DNA of 7,393 nucleotides, taken from positions 1-7,393 of the forward strand of contig JALRCK010000101.1 of assembly GCA_023262305.1 (NCBI GenBank), given 5' to 3'. Position numbers and translations under genes: made by a program. This DNA comes from Deltaproteobacteria bacterium (GTDB lineage: Bacteria > Bdellovibrionota_C > UBA2361 > OMII01). Of this stretch, positions 5,347 to 7,393 are shown piece by piece. How positions within the stretch are numbered: position 1 is the first letter of the stretch; every line of letters begins with the position of its first letter. A model generated the notes under the pieces. The model was not told where the DNA came from. It did not search any database and was given only the letters and a program-made list of their open reading frames with translations.

Positions 5347-5370
5347 CTCTCTCTCTCTCTAGGGAGAGAG
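5347..5370. terminator. CT microsatellite hairpin between convergent genes
   Basis: A run of seven CT units (5347-5360) is followed by AGG and GAGAGAG (5364-5370), so the CT tract can fold back on the GA tract in several registers with a 7-bp stem. It lies in the 74-bp gap between the methyltransferase stop and the glycosyltransferase stop, where a shared terminator is expected. There is no T-run, only a short CTTATT on the plus strand, so termination would be weak. Confidence 0.4.
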
Positions 5371-5407
5371 CTTATTCGCCTGTCGATGGAAGTTTCTGGC
5401 ACACGCG

Positions 5408-6175
5408 CTAGTACGTGATGTGGTCCTTTGAAAACGCAGGTCCCTTGGTCCAAGGCAGCCCGTCGGGATAACGCTCTCGCATGATGTTATTGCCTTGCTG
5501 GAAGAAATCTAGCCTAACAGATCGATCAGTGCGTCCGAGGCGGTAGTTCATGGAATAGAGCCCCGGTGTGCCAAAGCTGGTTTTGAAATCAACCAACTTG
5601 TTGCAAAGGATCGCGTCAGGGGTGTGGGTGGATGGATCCCGAAACTGCTTGTACCAAATCGGTGATAGGGATACCGCATCCGCGCGCTTAAGAAGATAGC
5701 AGCTCGTATCGACGTGCCTAAAATCACCGATGCATGCCTTCCATATCCCTAGATTTTCACAGTCATCGTTCATGATGAAGGAGCCATCACTATCAACTAT
5801 TTTGCGCATCGCGTAGGCCCAATCAAGATTGTGCGAGACCATAAGCTGAAGGAGGGAGAGGAGATGATTCGAATCCCACCAATTGTCCTCGTCCAGGAAT
5901 GCTATGAGCTCTCCTCGGGTAAGGTATGCGGCTGCCCCGAATATGCGATGACCGTTAAATCCATCAAGCCCGGTAGGATACGGCAGCGTGACGGTGTGAA
6001 GTCTAGGGTCTCGAGGCCCAAGCTCCTCGAGAAGAGCGAGAGTTTTCGCCTCGCGTTCTTTGCCGTCGATGACGATGTAGTATTCAATGTCGGCATACTC
6101 CTGGCGCAGCACGCTTTGCACCGCTTGTTTAAGCTCGGGGGCGCCGGTAGTTGGGGTAACGATCGATATAGTCAT
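5408..6175 (-). CDS. Family 2 glycosyltransferase (GT-A fold)
   Basis: This 255-residue protein has the N-terminal half of a GT2 inverting enzyme, which transfers sugar from a nucleotide-sugar to an acceptor. ISIVTPTTG (3-11) is the opening strand and loop, IEYYIVIDG (30-38) the second strand, and FLDEDNWWD (93-101) carries the acidic metal and nucleotide-sugar motif (D95, D97). VDTSCYLLKR (155-164) fits the acceptor-side strand, and D187 in HTPDAIL is a candidate catalytic base. The C-terminus (GNNIMRERYPDGLPW, 228-242) resembles short single-domain GT2 proteins of polysaccharide clusters. There is no membrane helix, so it is probably cytoplasmic or peripheral. The start is the first ATG in frame, but a usable Shine-Dalgarno sequence is missing (see the dyad at 6181-6198). 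It follows the transporter gene by 61 bp. Sugar and acceptor are unknown. Confidence 0.85.
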   Translation of the reverse strand: MTISIVTPTTGAPELKQAVQSVLRQEYADIEYYIVIDGKEREAKTLALLEELGPRDPRLHTVTLPYPTGLDGFNGHRIFGAAAYLTRGELIAFLDEDNWWDSNHLLSLLQLMVSHNLDWAYAMRKIVDSDGSFIMNDDCENLGIWKACIGDFRHVDTSCYLLKRADAVSLSPIWYKQFRDPSTHTPDAILCNKLVDFKTSFGTPGLYSMNYRLGRTDRSVRLDFFQQGNNIMRERYPDGLPWTKGPAFSKDHITY

Positions 6176-6180
6176 ACGGT

Positions 6181-6198
6181 GAGGTTTTAAAATACCTC
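6181..6198 (-). promoter_or_regulatory. Inverted repeat that may pair the ribosome site of the glycosyltransferase gene
   Basis: GAGGT (6181-6185) and ACCTC (6194-6198) are exact inverted copies around TTTAAAAT. In the minus-strand mRNA the only SD-like sequence, GAGAGG, occupies the 5' arm, 18 nt from the ATG, and the 3' arm (ACCTC) ends 5 nt before the ATG. Folding would mask the purine-rich arm. It could also be an operator. Seen as structure only. Confidence 0.35.
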
Positions 6199-6236
6199 TC
6201 TTCGAGACACCTCGCCAGCGGAGGATTTTGAAAAAA

Positions 6237-7393
6237 TTACCCTTCGGGGATGTACTCCACGTGCAATCCTCGGATATCTGTGCAGAGAGGTATCAAAAAC
6301 ACCACGAAGAGAGCCAGGTAGACAACGCCCAAAACAACGAGCGTAAAGGATAGTCCTCGAAAATCAACGAGCATCCCAATCGCCGGTCCAATTGGAACGT
6401 AGCTCAGGCGGAATGCAAGGCTTCGCATCGAGTTAGCCGTGGCACGAAAAGATGAAGGGACCTTCCAGTTGAGTGCGTCTGTAAATATCACACCAGCGAG
6501 TCCCCGGTTGACGTAAAACAACGCTCCGGCCGCAATTCCTATCCAGGCTGTTGAGAACGCCATGGCGAAGTATCCAACTATCGCAGAGAGCGCCGCGGTC
6601 ATGAGCACGGTGGGTGCACCCCACCTGCGCTCGATTGCGTGGGTCACTTTGCTTGAACCAGCCGCAACAAACATGAGAGCCGACCATATCAGCCCGAAAT
6701 AGGTGAGAGGCACGCCCCGTTCCTCCCAGTATGGCTGCAGCAGCCAGACTACGCAGAAACTGGAGAGCCCCCAGATTGCTGCATTCACGAAGATACGGCG
6801 AGTGATTCGTTCCTCCAGCAAGAGGTAGCGAAGGACCCCAAAAAAATTGGAAAAATGGGAGGACTGCTTCATCCTCTCAAATGGGGGCTCAACGAAGAAG
6901 AAGGCAAGAAAGAAGGGGATCCATGCCACGATCACCTGAGCCCACAGCAGTGGAGTAAATGACCAGAAGATGAGGATGCTCGCCAGGATGCCAGCACACG
7001 CTTCACCAATCAGACTGAAGGTGCTTAAGGAGCCGACGTGCTTGAGCCTATTCGGATCGTCTTTGATGGAGTCGTATACTATCGAGATGTCTGCGCCAGA
7101 GACGAGGCTAGCGCCTAAACCAATGATGATCTCATACAACAGGATCGTTTCATACGTCGTGCAGAACGGGATCATGGTGAACCCGCACGCGGCAACGAAG
7201 GTGCCGAGACACACGGAAGCCTTCCTGCTCCACAGGTCCGCTACGTATCCCGTGGGAACCTCGAATATGGCGACACTGAGCCCAAAGAGAGCCTGAATTT
7301 CAAGGGTCTCCGTCATTGAGAGCCCCAGGGACTTCCAGAACGGGACAAGGATCGGCACGATGATGAGAAACATCGTGAAAAAGTTGCTCCAGC
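6237..7393 (-). CDS. Major facilitator superfamily transporter, 5' end outside window
   Basis: The protein is a multi-pass inner-membrane transporter with about ten or more hydrophobic helices in the visible part. The conserved loop between helices 2 and 3 is present as EVPTGYVADLWSRK (38-51, counted from the Met at 7373), a form of MFS motif A (GxxxDxxxRR/K). SGADISIVYDSIKDD (92-106) matches a conserved helix 4 region of many drug-efflux-like MFS proteins. The Met at 7373 is not the likely start: the frame stays open to the right edge, adding WSNFFT, which continues the usual first transmembrane helix. The beginning of helix 1 is therefore missing. Direction and substrate of transport cannot be read. 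It lies upstream of the glycosyltransferase on the same strand and may export or import a related sugar compound. Confidence 0.87.
   Translation of the reverse strand, partial: WSNFFTMFLIIVPILVPFWKSLGLSMTETLEIQALFGLSVAIFEVPTGYVADLWSRKASVCLGTFVAACGFTMIPFCTTYETILLYEIIIGLGASLVSGADISIVYDSIKDDPNRLKHVGSLSTFSLIGEACAGILASILIFWSFTPLLWAQVIVAWIPFFLAFFFVEPPFERMKQSSHFSNFFGVLRYLLLEERITRRIFVNAAIWGLSSFCVVWLLQPYWEERGVPLTYFGLIWSALMFVAAGSSKVTHAIERRWGAPTVLMTAALSAIVGYFAMAFSTAWIGIAAGALFYVNRGLAGVIFTDALNWKVPSSFRATANSMRSLAFRLSYVPIGPAIGMLVDFRGLSFTLVVLGVVYLALFVVFLIPLCTDIRGLHVEYIPEG

Noticed and set aside
5347..5360. CT repeat as a phase-variation tract
   Set aside because: It lies between two stop codons, outside any coding region or promoter, so length change would not switch a gene.
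5831..6190. Plus-strand 119-codon frame opposite the glycosyltransferase
   Set aside because: The minus strand encodes recognisable GT2 motifs throughout this stretch, so this frame is a shadow.

Overview
The window is a mid-G+C bacterial chromosome segment with short intergenic gaps and genes on both strands. A secreted di-heme cytochrome c peroxidase with a Sec-type leader implies a periplasm, so a Gram-negative host is likely. The genus cannot be named from the sequence. I see no rRNA, tRNA, CRISPR array, transposase, integrase or phage gene. Nothing here marks a mobile island, although the mix of small single-function genes looks like an accessory or loosely organised chromosomal region.

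Layout, left to right. The 3' end of an unrecognised + strand gene (to 184) is followed by a DoxX-like four-helix membrane protein (253-624). A 216-bp gap with dyads and a possible extended -10 element leads to two GNAT-family N-acetyltransferases (841-1290 and 1287-1754), coupled by an ATGA stop/start overlap. A long perfect hairpin (1774-1823) separates them from a convergent minus-strand pair of unrecognised genes. These are an alpha-helical, TPR-like 326-residue protein (2194-3174), with a good sigma70-type promoter just upstream, and a small basic protein downstream of it (1832-2104). A strong bidirectional terminator (3388-3419) lies between this unit and the minus-strand cytochrome c peroxidase gene (3441-4403).

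A 255-bp divergent control region (4404-4658) separates the peroxidase from a + strand TPMT-type SAM-dependent methyltransferase (4659-5333). The window ends with a minus-strand pair transcribed from right to left: a major facilitator transporter whose 5' end lies beyond the window (6237-7393), then a family 2 glycosyltransferase (5408-6175). They are 61 bp apart and probably form one transcript.

How they may work together. The peroxidase removes periplasmic H2O2. The DoxX protein, the two acetyltransferases and the methyltransferase could all belong to stress or detoxification functions, but only gene adjacency suggests this. The transporter and glycosyltransferase could act on a glycan or glycosylated metabolite. 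The least explained unit is the isolated TPR-like plus small basic protein pair. I do not find a convincing new multi-gene system.
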